Positions 35,359 through 44,108 are shown, counted from the stretch's first letter. The stretch is DNA of 64,000 nucleotides from Martinezella rhizogenes (GCA_013322215.1 JAAMEZ010000022.1:1-64000); one strand, 5' to 3'. The notes: generated by a model not told the origin, from the sequence alone. Translations and numbers: made by a program.

Positions 35359-36163
35359 TGAATTGAGCTTCTTCATGGAGGGCTCAAATGGCAAAGGCGT
35401 CCTTCTGGTCCACGGCCTCACGGGCGCGCCCGCCGAAATGAAGCTGGTGGCTCGGCATTTGAACCGTAAGGGCTATAGCGTCTATGCGCCGCTGCTGGCC
35501 GGCCACGGCGTCGATGCGAAGACCTTGCGCCAGACCCGCTGGGAAGACTGGCTCGCCTCGGTCGTCGAGGCATCGGAGCTGCTGGCATCCAGAACGCAGG
35601 AGGTCTTCGCCGCCGGTATCTGCGTCGGTGGCAAGCTCGCCATGCTGGCTGCCGAACAGCAGAAGAAGACCATCAGTGCCGTCGCAATCTACTCCCCCTG
35701 CTTCAGTTATGACGGCTGGGACGTTCCCTTCTACTATCCGCTGCTGGCCTCGCAGATCGGCTGGCTGTCGCGCGTTCCGTTCCTCGATCGGCTGAGCTTC
35801 AGCGAGACGACTTCGCTGGGGATCAAGGACGAGCGCATGCGCCGGCTGATCGAAGGCATGGCGAGCGAAGGGGTTCTGGAAAAATTCCCCGGCAAGGGCC
35901 TGGTCGAGATGCATCGGCTGGGCAAGACGCTTCGGAACATGCTGCCGCAGATGCAGACGCCGACGCTGATCCTGCATGCCGAGGACGACGATCTCGCCAG
36001 CCCGAAGCATGCCCGCTATATTTCCGAGCATATCGGTGCTCCGCATGAGCTGAAATGGATCACGGACAGCTATCACATGATCCATGTCGACCGGCAGCAT
36101 CGGCAAGTGGCCGATTTCACGGCCGACTTCTTCGAGGCGCGTCATGTCGCAGCCGCTGCTTAA
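35348..36163 (+). CDS. Alpha/beta hydrolase with Cys nucleophile (lipase/thioesterase-like)
   Basis: A 271-aa cytoplasmic hydrolase similar to monoacylglycerol lipase/carboxylesterase proteins. HGLTG at residues about 23-27 forms the oxyanion hole. The nucleophile elbow is G90-I-C92-V-G94, with cysteine in place of serine. The acid is in LHAEDDDLASP and the histidine in SYHMIHVD. Cys nucleophiles occur in dienelactone hydrolases and some acyltransferase-like members, so the enzyme may transfer rather than hydrolyse acyl groups. It overlaps the desaturase by 11 bases and the next gene by 20. Confidence 0.88.
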   Translation: MKADELSFFMEGSNGKGVLLVHGLTGAPAEMKLVARHLNRKGYSVYAPLLAGHGVDAKTLRQTRWEDWLASVVEASELLASRTQEVFAAGICVGGKLAMLAAEQQKKTISAVAIYSPCFSYDGWDVPFYYPLLASQIGWLSRVPFLDRLSFSETTSLGIKDERMRRLIEGMASEGVLEKFPGKGLVEMHRLGKTLRNMLPQMQTPTLILHAEDDDLASPKHARYISEHIGAPHELKWITDSYHMIHVDRQHRQVADFTADFFEARHVAAAA

Positions 36164-37292
36164 AATCGTGCCGCAGTCGATCGATGATCCGGTGGCCGAA
36201 GTTCACTTCAGTATTCGCGCCATCGGCCGCGACGCATGGAATGCGTGCTTTCCGAATGATGTCGAAGACTATGATTGCCTGCTAGCGATCGAGGAAGCTG
36301 GCCTCGAAGGGTTTGAATGGCGCTATATCACCCTTACGGAAGGTGGGCGTGTGAGCGCCGCCATGCCGGCCTTTCTCTGCCTCTACGCTCTCGATACGAC
36401 GCTGGATGAGGGGTTCCTGCGCCGGTTCGTGCGCAGCATCCAGCGCCGCTTTCCCGGTTTCCTGAAGCTACGCCTTGCATGCCTCGGATCGCCCTGCACG
36501 GAAACGGGCGCCATCGGTTTTCATCCCGACATCTCGCGCGAGCGTCGTCGCGTACTGCTGACGGAGATGCTGTCCTTCTTCGAGCAGGTCGCTGCGACGG
36601 AGCGTTGTGCGCTGATCGGTCTCAAGGATATTCCGGAGCAGGCTTCGGCGGAGTTCGGCGATCTGCTTGGTGCGCGCGGCTATGCCTCGATCGGCGGCCT
36701 TCCGACGGCCTGGCTCGACATCGATTTCAAGACGATCGATGAGTATCTTGCCAGGCTTTCGGCCGGTACTCGCAAGGACATGCGCCGCAAGATGAAATCC
36801 TTCGACCAGGTCAGGGTGGAGATGCGGACGGATTTCGGCGAATTCCTGCCCGAGGTGATGGCGCTCTATCACGACACGCGCAACCGCAGCGAATTGCAGT
36901 TCGAGGAGCTGACGCCAGCCTATTTCCAGGGCATTCTCGGCCATATGCCCGGCCGCTCCTTCTGCGCCTTCTATTTCGTCGGGGACAAGCTGCTTGCTGC
37001 CAATCTGGTCGTGCATGACGGGCGCGTGGCCATCGACAAGTTCTTCTGCATGGATGGGGAAAAGGGTCGACCCTACAATCTCTATTTCATCAGCTGGTTT
37101 ACCAACCTGCGCTATTGCCTGGAGAACGGCCTCAGCCGTTATCAGAGCGGGCAGGCCCATTATGAAAACAAGCTGCGGCTCGGCAGCAAGCTGACCGCCA
37201 ATGCGATGTATTTCCACCATCGCAATCCTTTGCTTCAGAGTGTGCTGCGACTGGTATCGCCGCTGTTCTCGACAGACGAGGCGGATGCGTAA
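36144..37292 (+). CDS. GNAT/FemAB-like acyl- or aminoacyl-transferase (Acetyltransf_6)
   Basis: A 382-aa protein of the double-GNAT FemAB/BioF2-like type. The C-terminal half has the basic region LSAGTRKDMRRKMKSF, the beta-strand pair FCAFYFVGDKLLAANLVVHDG, and the final SRYQSGQAHYENKLRLGSK, typical of PF13480/PF04339 proteins that form amide bonds. In the operon it is the best candidate for joining the amine product of the aminotransferase branch to an acyl donor. It starts 20 bases inside the hydrolase gene, and its stop shares one base with the next start. Confidence 0.83.
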   Translation: MSQPLLKIVPQSIDDPVAEVHFSIRAIGRDAWNACFPNDVEDYDCLLAIEEAGLEGFEWRYITLTEGGRVSAAMPAFLCLYALDTTLDEGFLRRFVRSIQRRFPGFLKLRLACLGSPCTETGAIGFHPDISRERRRVLLTEMLSFFEQVAATERCALIGLKDIPEQASAEFGDLLGARGYASIGGLPTAWLDIDFKTIDEYLARLSAGTRKDMRRKMKSFDQVRVEMRTDFGEFLPEVMALYHDTRNRSELQFEELTPAYFQGILGHMPGRSFCAFYFVGDKLLAANLVVHDGRVAIDKFFCMDGEKGRPYNLYFISWFTNLRYCLENGLSRYQSGQAHYENKLRLGSKLTANAMYFHHRNPLLQSVLRLVSPLFSTDEADA

Positions 37293-37729
37293 TGCCTAGT
37301 ATACGTTTTTTCTGGCTCGCCGTGCCCGTGTTGAGCACCCTGTACCAAGTCCTTATCAAGCTTGGTGCCGGGCACTTGCACGATGCGGGCATGCAGGTCT
37401 GGCTGTGGCAGGCCCTTTCCTCTCCATGGATATTGATGGCGATAGCCGTCGAGATCGTCGGCTTCTTCATCTGGATGAATGTGCTGGCCGAGCTCGATCT
37501 CAGCCGTGCCTTTCCGCTTACGGGCATCAGCTATGTGCTGATCGTCGCGACCGGCTGGTTCGTTTTCGGCGAGCGGGTCGTCGCCCTGCAGATGGTCGGC
37601 AGCGGCTTGATCCTGACGGGCGTCTGGTTGATTGCAGGCGCGGGTGTCGAGACGAAAGCGCACCATGAGGAATTGGAATTGGAGCCGAAGCAGGAGGAAC
37701 TGCGTACGGGGACCGGCAAGGATAGGTGA
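37292..37729 (+). CDS. Small multidrug resistance (SMR/EamA half-size) membrane protein, second of a pair
   Basis: A 145-aa four-helix protein. Helix 1 contains STLYQVLIKLG, helix 2 EIVGFFIWMNVL, and helix 3 FPLTGISYVLIVATGWFVFGE, closely like the ArnF/SMR pattern. A charged C-terminal tail (KAHHEELELEPKQEEL) is an addition not seen in the first copy. I propose that it pairs with the protein at 34136-34489 as an asymmetric lipid flippase. Coupled by a one-base overlap (TAATG) to the acyltransferase and (TGATG) to the CFA-synthase gene. Confidence 0.86.
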   Translation: MPSIRFFWLAVPVLSTLYQVLIKLGAGHLHDAGMQVWLWQALSSPWILMAIAVEIVGFFIWMNVLAELDLSRAFPLTGISYVLIVATGWFVFGERVVALQMVGSGLILTGVWLIAGAGVETKAHHEELELEPKQEELRTGTGKDR

Positions 37730-39069
37730 TGCCCAACATGCAAGCTGACAACCGCCCAAAGGGCAAAACCCCCGCCATTTTCTCCAGCCTTGTCGACTGG
37801 TGCGTGAAGCGGGCACTCTCTTCCATCGTGACGCGCGGCGCGTTGAGCGTGACGACGGCAAGCGGCCGCGTGCTGACCTTCGGCGATGGCACCGGTGAGC
37901 CGGTTCATGTTCGCTTCACCGACGACCGCGCCGAATGGGCGCTCCTCATCGATGCCGACAAGCGGCTTGGCGAACTCTTCATGGATGGCCGCTTCATCGT
38001 CGAGCAGGGCACACTCTACGACTTCGTGGCGATGATGCTGAGGGAGGGGCAGAACACCACGCATCCCCTTATTGCCCGCGTCATCGATCACCTCAGGACG
38101 AAGCTGCGGATTTTCCGCCACCGCAATCTGCCTGGGCGCTCTAAGGCCAATGTCGCGCATCACTACGACCTCGATGGCCGGCTCTACGAGCTCTTCCTCG
38201 ACCCGGACCGGCAATATTCCTGCGCCTATTTCGAGCATGCGGACCAATCGCTCGATGACGCACAGCTTGCCAAGAAACGCCATCTCGCCGCCAAACTGCT
38301 GATCGGGCCGAACAACAGCATTCTCGACATCGGCTGCGGCTGGGGCGGTTTGGCGCTGCATGTGGCGGAGCAGGCACCGGGCGGCTATGTGCTCGGCGTC
38401 ACCCTCTCCGAGGAGCAGCATGAATATGCTTCGAAGCGCGTCGCGGACAAGGCCGGGGGAACGCCGGCCGAGGTTCAGTTCGCACTGAGGGACTACCGCA
38501 GCCTGACCGGCCGCTTCGACAGGATCGTCTCTGTCGGCATGTTCGAGCATGTCGGACTGGCGTCCTATCGCACCTTTTTCCGCAAGTGTGCGGAGCTGCT
38601 CGAGGATGACGGCATCATGGTGCTGCACACCATCGGCTGCTCGGCGACCCCCGGCTTCACCACGCCGTGGCTCGACAAATACATCTTTCCGGGCGGCTAT
38701 ATTCCGGCACTCTCCGAAATCGTGCCTGAGATCGAGGCGGCTGGACTTGCCATCACCGATGTCGAAGTGCTGCGGCTGCATTATGCCAAGACGCTCGAGG
38801 CGTGGCGGGAGCGCTTCATGGCGCGCTGGGACGATGCCGCCAAGCTCTACGACGAGCGTTTCTGCCGGATGTGGGAATATTATCTTTCGACGGCGGAGGC
38901 CGCTTTCCGCTACGAGGATCTCGTCGTTTTCCAGATCCAGATCGCCAAGCGCAACGACATCATCCCGCTGACGCGCAACTACATCGCCGAGAATGAGGCG
39001 AAGAGCGCCTCAAAAGTTGATGTTGAAGGTTCTGTTCAGCGTGAAGCCAATGATGTTCTGGTCGGGTGA
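37729..39069 (+). CDS. Cyclopropane-fatty-acyl-phospholipid synthase family methyltransferase
   Basis: A 446-aa SAM-dependent enzyme. N-terminal lipid-binding domain to about residue 130, then HYDLDGRLYELFLDPDRQYSCAYF, the SAM-binding LDIGCGWGGLA from residue 199, SVGMFEHVG and the C-terminal RMWEYYLSTAEAAFR of CFA synthases. It would methylenate a double bond, fitting the desaturase in the same operon. Rhizobia usually have other cfa copies, so this one is likely specialised. Its last 60 bases overlap the converging mipA-like gene, giving an unusual C-terminal tail; an in-frame GTG at 37726 is an alternative start. Confidence 0.92.
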   Translation: MPNMQADNRPKGKTPAIFSSLVDWCVKRALSSIVTRGALSVTTASGRVLTFGDGTGEPVHVRFTDDRAEWALLIDADKRLGELFMDGRFIVEQGTLYDFVAMMLREGQNTTHPLIARVIDHLRTKLRIFRHRNLPGRSKANVAHHYDLDGRLYELFLDPDRQYSCAYFEHADQSLDDAQLAKKRHLAAKLLIGPNNSILDIGCGWGGLALHVAEQAPGGYVLGVTLSEEQHEYASKRVADKAGGTPAEVQFALRDYRSLTGRFDRIVSVGMFEHVGLASYRTFFRKCAELLEDDGIMVLHTIGCSATPGFTTPWLDKYIFPGGYIPALSEIVPEIEAAGLAITDVEVLRLHYAKTLEAWRERFMARWDDAAKLYDERFCRMWEYYLSTAEAAFRYEDLVVFQIQIAKRNDIIPLTRNYIAENEAKSASKVDVEGSVQREANDVLVG

Positions 39070-39861
39070 GCCGAAGCGCGAGGTGATCGGGCTGTCGGCG
39101 GCATCGCCTACCAGGCGGTTATATTTCTCATAGACCTGTACGCTCCATTCCGGGGAGATCGTGTAGGTCGCAGCCACGGTGAAGCCGACCGACTTTACGC
39201 CGGCGCCGGCATCGAAGGCATTGATATGGCCATGTCTCGCAGCTTCATTCTCCGAGATGCCAAAGTTGGTGCGCATATACACTGAATTTGCCATCGACAG
39301 GCGAGGGCCGGCAGACAGAAGCCATTTGTCTCCGAGCGGCTGGAACCAGTCGAGAGCGAAATCACCGACCAGACCATCGCCACCCCAAAGCGACTGGCGT
39401 ATTTCCGTGCGGAACCGCAGCCGATTTTCCATCAGCCAATATTGGGCGAAGCCGCCCGCGTCGAAATTCCAGCGCACTCTGCGCTGACTTTGCAGATGCA
39501 GATCATTGAGATCGAAGCGGTCATCCCTCAAGCCGACCACAGGGCCGATTTCGAGGCCTCCGAGATCGAAAAGCTGAAAGTCGAAATTGTCGTCCGGAGC
39601 GCTGTATTCCGTGGCCTCGCCGAGGCGGTGGACGTCGAAGGAGGGCAGGGCGCCGAAGGTATAGTGCTTCGATCCCTCATAGCTCGGTCCGTATTCCACG
39701 GTTGCCCCAAGCGTCACGACCCAAGTACTGGATGAGGATTTAGCAGGGGTATCGTCCGCTCTGGAAGAGGCGGGAAACATGCCGACTATAGACGCTGCCA
39801 GCAGCCCCGTTCCGGCCAACGCAGACAGCCGGGCGGAGAAAGATGTCCCAACATTTAACAC
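39010..39861 (-). CDS. MipA/OmpV-family outer-membrane protein
   Basis: A 283-aa beta-barrel protein starting at a GTG (39861). Signal peptide to about ASSRADD (residue 36). The mature part has alternating hydrophobic strands, with WVVTLGATVEYGPSYEGSKHYTFGALPSFDV at the start and a final aromatic strand NIIGFTLNRTFNINF. MipA proteins have been tied to cell-wall enzyme complexes and OmpV ones to membrane adaptation; the role here is not known. It converges on the lipid operon and overlaps it by 60 bases. Confidence 0.88.
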   Translation of the reverse strand: MLNVGTSFSARLSALAGTGLLAASIVGMFPASSRADDTPAKSSSSTWVVTLGATVEYGPSYEGSKHYTFGALPSFDVHRLGEATEYSAPDDNFDFQLFDLGGLEIGPVVGLRDDRFDLNDLHLQSQRRVRWNFDAGGFAQYWLMENRLRFRTEIRQSLWGGDGLVGDFALDWFQPLGDKWLLSAGPRLSMANSVYMRTNFGISENEAARHGHINAFDAGAGVKSVGFTVAATYTISPEWSVQVYEKYNRLVGDAADSPITSRFGSPDQNIIGFTLNRTFNINF

Positions 39862-40284
39862 TCTGACAACACCTGATGCCTGATCGCCCCTGCAGCACTA
39901 CTAGCACAGCTCGCGGCTTGGAAAATAGCGGAAAGTTTGAAAGCAAACACGGCGTCTAGCCTGTGGCCTGAACGCTTCTGCATTGCTTGTGGAAACAAAG
40001 GCGTGGCTCGCCTTCCATTCATTGCTAACGCCCCATGAACCACCCCTCGGCAGAAAGTAAAGCCAGCCACATACCGTCGTGGCTACCGCAGCGACTGCCA
40101 TAAATTCCCGTTACGATAGAGACATTTTATGTCACGAACCTGAAGCGCACGTGCCACTTAACATATCGTCCCGGCTTTCATCGGTTGGAACCTGCGAGTT
40201 CTATTCCTAGATAGGCTTTGTCCGGTATCGGGCTTCGATCGTGGACGAAGCGACGTAAGAACAGGCAAGGGCAGGTATTAGCGC
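39862..40284. other. Intergenic region, divergent promoters of mipA-like and PAP2 genes
   Basis: These 423 bases separate two divergent genes. I find no gene with acceptable start and codon use on either strand. A GGAAC motif at about 40187 could be an EcfG-type -35 box, but no matching -10 is present. The region is less GC-rich near 40100-40170. Confidence 0.45.
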
Positions 40285-41031
40285 ATGAAGGATCGGCCGT
40301 TAGGCATATCGGGTATCCCTGGATGGTTGAACCGCTACGAGCCCTTGCTGCTTGTGATGTTCGCCGCGCTTTCGGGCGGAATTCTTCTGTTCATCTACCT
40401 GACGGGAGAAGTCCTCGAAGGCAGTACGAAGGGTTTCGACGAGGCGATCCTGCTGGCGCTTCGCCAGCCCGGCAATCTTTCTGTTCCGATCGGGCCGGGT
40501 TGGCTGACCCATGCCATCAAGGACGTCACAAGCCTCGGCGGGACGACGGTGCTCGCGCTGATGACGACGCTGGTGACGATCTATCTGCTGCTCGACCGGA
40601 AGCGTGCCATCGCCTTGTTCATCCTTGCTTCGGTGCTCGGCGGCTGGGCGCTGAGCGCGGCCCTGAAGGTCGGCGTCGCGCGGCCGCGGCCGGATATCGT
40701 ACCGCATTTGGTCGAGGTTCACGATCTGAGCTTCCCGAGTGGCCATGCGATGGTGTCGGCCGTGACCTACCTGACCCTTGCCGCGCTGATCTCGGGCACG
40801 CGGACCTATCGTTCGACGCGTATCTTCATCGTCGCGGCCGGCATTCTCCTGACATTGATGATCGGCGCGAGCCGGGTCTATCTCGGCGTGCATTATCCGA
40901 CCGACGTTCTCGGCGGCTGGTGCGCCGGCGCGACCTGGGCGCTTGCCTGTTGGATCATCGCCCGCCGCTATATATCGTTTGCCCCAAATGGCGAGGGATC
41001 GGCGCGAGACGATGCTCTGCCTTTCAAATGA
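40285..41031 (+). CDS. PAP2-family membrane phosphatase
   Basis: A 248-aa inner-membrane enzyme with about six helices and the three phosphatase motifs: KVGVARPRP, PSGHA and SRVYLGVHYPTDVLGG. It removes phosphate from phosphatidic acid, undecaprenyl pyrophosphate or lipid A-type substrates on the periplasmic side. It follows the lipid operon and the MipA-like gene, so recycling of a lipid carrier is possible, but promoter and operon are separate. AGG lies before the ATG at 40285. Confidence 0.92.
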   Translation: MKDRPLGISGIPGWLNRYEPLLLVMFAALSGGILLFIYLTGEVLEGSTKGFDEAILLALRQPGNLSVPIGPGWLTHAIKDVTSLGGTTVLALMTTLVTIYLLLDRKRAIALFILASVLGGWALSAALKVGVARPRPDIVPHLVEVHDLSFPSGHAMVSAVTYLTLAALISGTRTYRSTRIFIVAAGILLTLMIGASRVYLGVHYPTDVLGGWCAGATWALACWIIARRYISFAPNGEGSARDDALPFK

Positions 41032-41055
41032 GGGACGCTCTTTCCGGGCCAGGTA

Positions 41056-41706
41056 TCAGCACTGGACTTCCAGCCGCGTTGCCACGAGCAGTGAATAGTC
41101 CGTGCCCTTCGGATCGCTGAAGAACATGCTGGTCAGCGCGGCCTGGTTTTCCGCCATGACTTCCTTGGGATTGGGTCTGACCACCTTGCGCTTGCAGCGA
41201 CCGGAGGCCGGTCCCGATATGTTCATATCGTTGTCGGTGGCAAAATCGACGGCCGTGTAAAGCGTCTTGTCATAGATCCCGAAGATGGTGGTTCCCTTGA
41301 GGAAGGTCTTCTGCTCCGGCTTCAGCGAAAAGGTCAGGGTCAGCGAGCCGTCCTTGTAATTGGCCTCTATCGCATCCGGCTTGGCCATCGGCACCGCTTT
41401 GCCGTTGCTGGTGACGTTCGTATAGTAACCGTATTGCGCCAGCGAATCCCTGACGGTCTTGCCGACCGCCTTCAATTCGCTCGGCGTCAGCGACTGGTTG
41501 TCGCCCTTGCCGAAGTCCATGAGGACGGAGGAGGTGAACACCTCGTCGAAGCTCCAGACATTGCGCAGTTCGCTGATGGAACCATCGGGCGCCGAAACGA
41601 CCTCGAATTTGGCATCGATGAAGATGTGCGGATGGGCCAGTGCGGGAACCGGCAAAAGCGACAGGATCGCAACCAGCAGGGAAATCTTTGTTTTCATGCT
41701 TTTCAT
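41056..41706 (-). CDS. DUF1007 periplasmic protein
   Basis: A 216-aa exported protein of the DUF1007 (PF06226) family. Signal peptide SLLVAILSLLPVPALA, then the mature start HPHIFIDAKFEV, in which the His pairs are typical. Later segments LRNVWSFDEVFTSSVLMDF and SLKPEQKTFLKGTTIFGIYD also match. DUF1007 genes usually lie next to nickel/cobalt or zinc transporters; none is next to this one. The start could be the ATG at 41706 or at 41697, neither with a clear ribosome site. Confidence 0.85.
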   Translation of the reverse strand: MKSMKTKISLLVAILSLLPVPALAHPHIFIDAKFEVVSAPDGSISELRNVWSFDEVFTSSVLMDFGKGDNQSLTPSELKAVGKTVRDSLAQYGYYTNVTSNGKAVPMAKPDAIEANYKDGSLTLTFSLKPEQKTFLKGTTIFGIYDKTLYTAVDFATDNDMNISGPASGRCKRKVVRPNPKEVMAENQAALTSMFFSDPKGTDYSLLVATRLEVQC

Positions 41707-41906
41707 GCGAGCGGCTACCGCGTTTCGTCCGTCTATCCGATGCGCAGAGGTGGACGGCAAATGAGACTGATTTGAGACCCCAGGCGTGCTGGACACGGCA
41801 TAGATGCAAGCAAGGGAAATAGAAGTGTAGAAACCCGGCTTTTCGGCCAAAAACCAGCCTTCGGCCTGAGCCGTGGCTTCTTCATATCAGAGAAAGGCTG
41901 GAAAAC

Positions 41907-41981
41907 TGGAGCGGGCGAAGGGATTCGAACCCTCGACCCCAACCTTGGCAAGGTTGTGCTCTACCCCTGAGCTACACCCGC
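41907..41981 (-). tRNA. tRNA-Gly (anticodon GCC)
   Basis: On the reverse strand the 75 bases fold as a complete cloverleaf. The acceptor stem is GCGGGTG/CGCCCGC, the D-loop AGCTCAGGGGTAGAGC, the anticodon loop TTGCCAA with anticodon GCC, and the T-arm GAGGGTTCGAATCCCTT. The CCA end is encoded. Confidence 0.97.
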
Positions 41982-42225
41982 TCATTCCCGTCGCGATCCG
42001 GGGTAGTGTGTTGGACCGCTGGGCGTCGTCTTGCGGCGACGGGCGCTATATGGCCTAACCATTTTTCAAATGCAACAGGGAAATGACGAGTTCGCGAAGA
42101 AAAATTGCATGTTCTTTTGAAGAGCCGCCGGAAAGCCCGGAAACGCCGGGCTTTGTCGTCTCAAAGATTGCAATGAAAATGTGGGCGACGTATCAGGGGC
42201 GGACCATTTTTGATTGCGAGATGCC

Positions 42226-42735
42226 ATGACCGAGACCAGCCCGAAAAACCGCGACGATCTTTTCCGATTCCTGGACGGGCTCGGCATCAGCCACACGACC
42301 AAGGATCACGCCCCGGTCTTCACCGTTGCCGAATCGGTGTCGCTGCGCGACGAGATTCCGGGCGGCCATACGAAGAACCTGTTCGTGAAGGACAAGAAAG
42401 ACAATTTCTTCCTGCTGACCGTCGAGGAAAATGCGACGGTCGACCTGAAGACCGTGCACACGCTGATCGGCGCGGCAAGCAAGGTGTCCTTCGGCAAGCC
42501 GGAAAAGCTGATGGAGTATCTTGGCGTCATTCCCGGTTCGGTCACTGCATTCGGCGCGATCAACGATGCGGGCAAGAATGTTACCTTCGTGCTCGATGCC
42601 GAGCTGATGGCGCATGATATCGTCAATTGCCATCCTCTGTCGAACGATGCGACAACGTCGATTGCCAGCGGCGATCTCGTACGTTTCATGGAGGCGACCG
42701 GTCATACGCCGCTAGTCTTGAAAGTGACGAGCTAA
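42226..42735 (+). CDS. Prolyl-tRNA editing deacylase, PrdX/ProXp-ala (YbaK-like)
   Basis: A free-standing aminoacyl-tRNA editing domain of 169 aa that removes wrongly attached alanine from tRNA-Pro. Characteristic parts are HAPVFTVAESVSLRDEIPGGHTKNLFVKD, the conserved lysine/asparagine pair in GGHTKNLF, VSFGKPEKLMEYLGVIPGSVTAFG and a C-terminal CHPLSNDATTSIA. The ATG at 42226 gives the usual start. It lies alone between tRNA-Gly and the thioredoxin gene and is part of the conserved rhizobial gene order here. Confidence 0.9.
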   Translation: MTETSPKNRDDLFRFLDGLGISHTTKDHAPVFTVAESVSLRDEIPGGHTKNLFVKDKKDNFFLLTVEENATVDLKTVHTLIGAASKVSFGKPEKLMEYLGVIPGSVTAFGAINDAGKNVTFVLDAELMAHDIVNCHPLSNDATTSIASGDLVRFMEATGHTPLVLKVTS

Positions 42736-42895
42736 CGTACGATTTTAGCGCTAAGATTATAACGGCCGGCGTTGTCTTCGGATCGTCCGGTCGCTTTGGC
42801 CATTTCATGGAGCGTGCTGTCAGGCGAACCTTATCGTCTCGTCTGGAGATCATGCTTCTCACAAAATCAAGGATGCCGGCAGGCGGGAGACACTC

Positions 42896-43870
42896 ATGAG
42901 CGGTTCGAACAATCCCTATAACGCTTCCTTCGGCGGTCAGATGTCGGCCACGGCATCCTTTGGCGCCGCGCCTGCGGCATCAGGTGCTTCGCCGATCAAG
43001 GATACGACGACGGCGACCTTCGCCAAGGACGTTATCGAGGAATCGCGCAACCAGCCTGTGCTGGTTGATTTCTGGGCGCCCTGGTGCGGCCCGTGCAAGC
43101 AGCTGACACCGGTACTCGAAAAGGTCGTCACCGAGGCCCAGGGCCGCGTAAAGCTGGTCAAGATGAATATCGACGATCATCCGTCGATCGCCGGCCAGCT
43201 CGGCATCCAGTCGATCCCGGCCGTCATCGCCTTCGTCAATGGCCGTCCGGCCGATGGCTTCATGGGTGCGGTTCCGGAAAGCCAGGTTCGCCAGTTCATC
43301 GATCGCCTCGGTGGTCCGGCAGGCGGCGCCGACGATCAGGCAGCCGAGATTGCCGCCGTTCTGGAAGAGGCGAGCGGATTGCTTGCCGCCGGCGATATCA
43401 ATGGCGCGGCCGAGCTTTTCGGTGCGGTGCTGCAGGCAGACCCTGAAAATGCCAAGGCGCTTGCCGGCATGGCGGAATGCATGATCGCCGCCGGCCAGAG
43501 CCAGCGCGCTCGCGAAGCGCTTGCCGACCTGCCTGAGACGCTTGCCAACGATGCCGGCATTCAGGCCGTGGTGAAGAAGCTCGATCAGATCGACGAGGCC
43601 CGCAAGCTCGGCGATCCCGTGGCGATCGAACACGAGCTGGCATCCAATCCCGACAATCACGAACAGCGCATCAAGCTTGCCAAGATCCGCAATGTCGAAG
43701 GCAAGCGGGAAGAGGCGGCCGATCACCTTCTGACCATCATGCGCAAGGACCGCAGTTATGACGATGACGGCGCGCGCCGCCAGCTACTGGAATTCTTCGA
43801 GGTGTGGGGGGCCAAGGACCCCGCCACGATCGCGGCACGGCGCAAGCTTTCCTCCATCCTGTTTTCGTAA
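42896..43870 (+). CDS. Thioredoxin-TPR protein (CnoX/YbbN-like)
   Basis: A 324-aa protein with a thioredoxin domain (residues about 35-140) that keeps the WCGPC active site in VDFWAPWCGPCKQL, the cis-proline in SIQSIPAV, and a C-terminal helical TPR-like region from about residue 150 (EASGLLAAGDINGAAELFGAVLQADPENAKALAGMAEC). CnoX proteins in proteobacteria work with GroEL and protect proteins from oxidation. The first 30 residues are low-complexity. A good terminator follows. Confidence 0.9.
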   Translation: MSGSNNPYNASFGGQMSATASFGAAPAASGASPIKDTTTATFAKDVIEESRNQPVLVDFWAPWCGPCKQLTPVLEKVVTEAQGRVKLVKMNIDDHPSIAGQLGIQSIPAVIAFVNGRPADGFMGAVPESQVRQFIDRLGGPAGGADDQAAEIAAVLEEASGLLAAGDINGAAELFGAVLQADPENAKALAGMAECMIAAGQSQRAREALADLPETLANDAGIQAVVKKLDQIDEARKLGDPVAIEHELASNPDNHEQRIKLAKIRNVEGKREEAADHLLTIMRKDRSYDDDGARRQLLEFFEVWGAKDPATIAARRKLSSILFS

Positions 43871-43897
43871 AGGGCCTGTTTTCCTGATACAGATGGC

Positions 43898-43931
43898 GAT
43901 CGTGCGAAACATTTCGCATGATCGTTTGTTT
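43898..43931 (+). terminator. Rho-independent terminator after the thioredoxin gene
   Basis: A 12-base stem with one mismatch (GATCGTGCGAAA/TTTCGCATGATC), 2-base loop, followed by GTTTGTTT. It starts 28 bases after the stop at 43870. Confidence 0.72.
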
Positions 43932-44108
43932 AGATGAAAGCGGCCAAGAACGCGGCGTATCGGCACCCCGGCTAAAATACTCTTGTGTTTTCGGCAGACG
44001 GGCTCACATTGTCGGTGACGCGGCGCAGGATGGGGAGCGGCCGCGAGTGTGTCGTTCCTGTGCGGCCCACCGCGGGCGGCAGCGCGGTGTTCTAGCGGGA
44101 TGGAAGAG

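Noticed and set aside
40187..40215. EcfG-type promoter before the PAP2 gene
   Set aside because: GGAAC is present, but no CGTT-like -10 at 16-17 bases.
42132..42154. Hairpin AAAGCCCGG/CCGGGCTTT as a terminator
   Set aside because: The stem is perfect, but no gene ends nearby on either strand and no T-run follows; the purpose is unclear.
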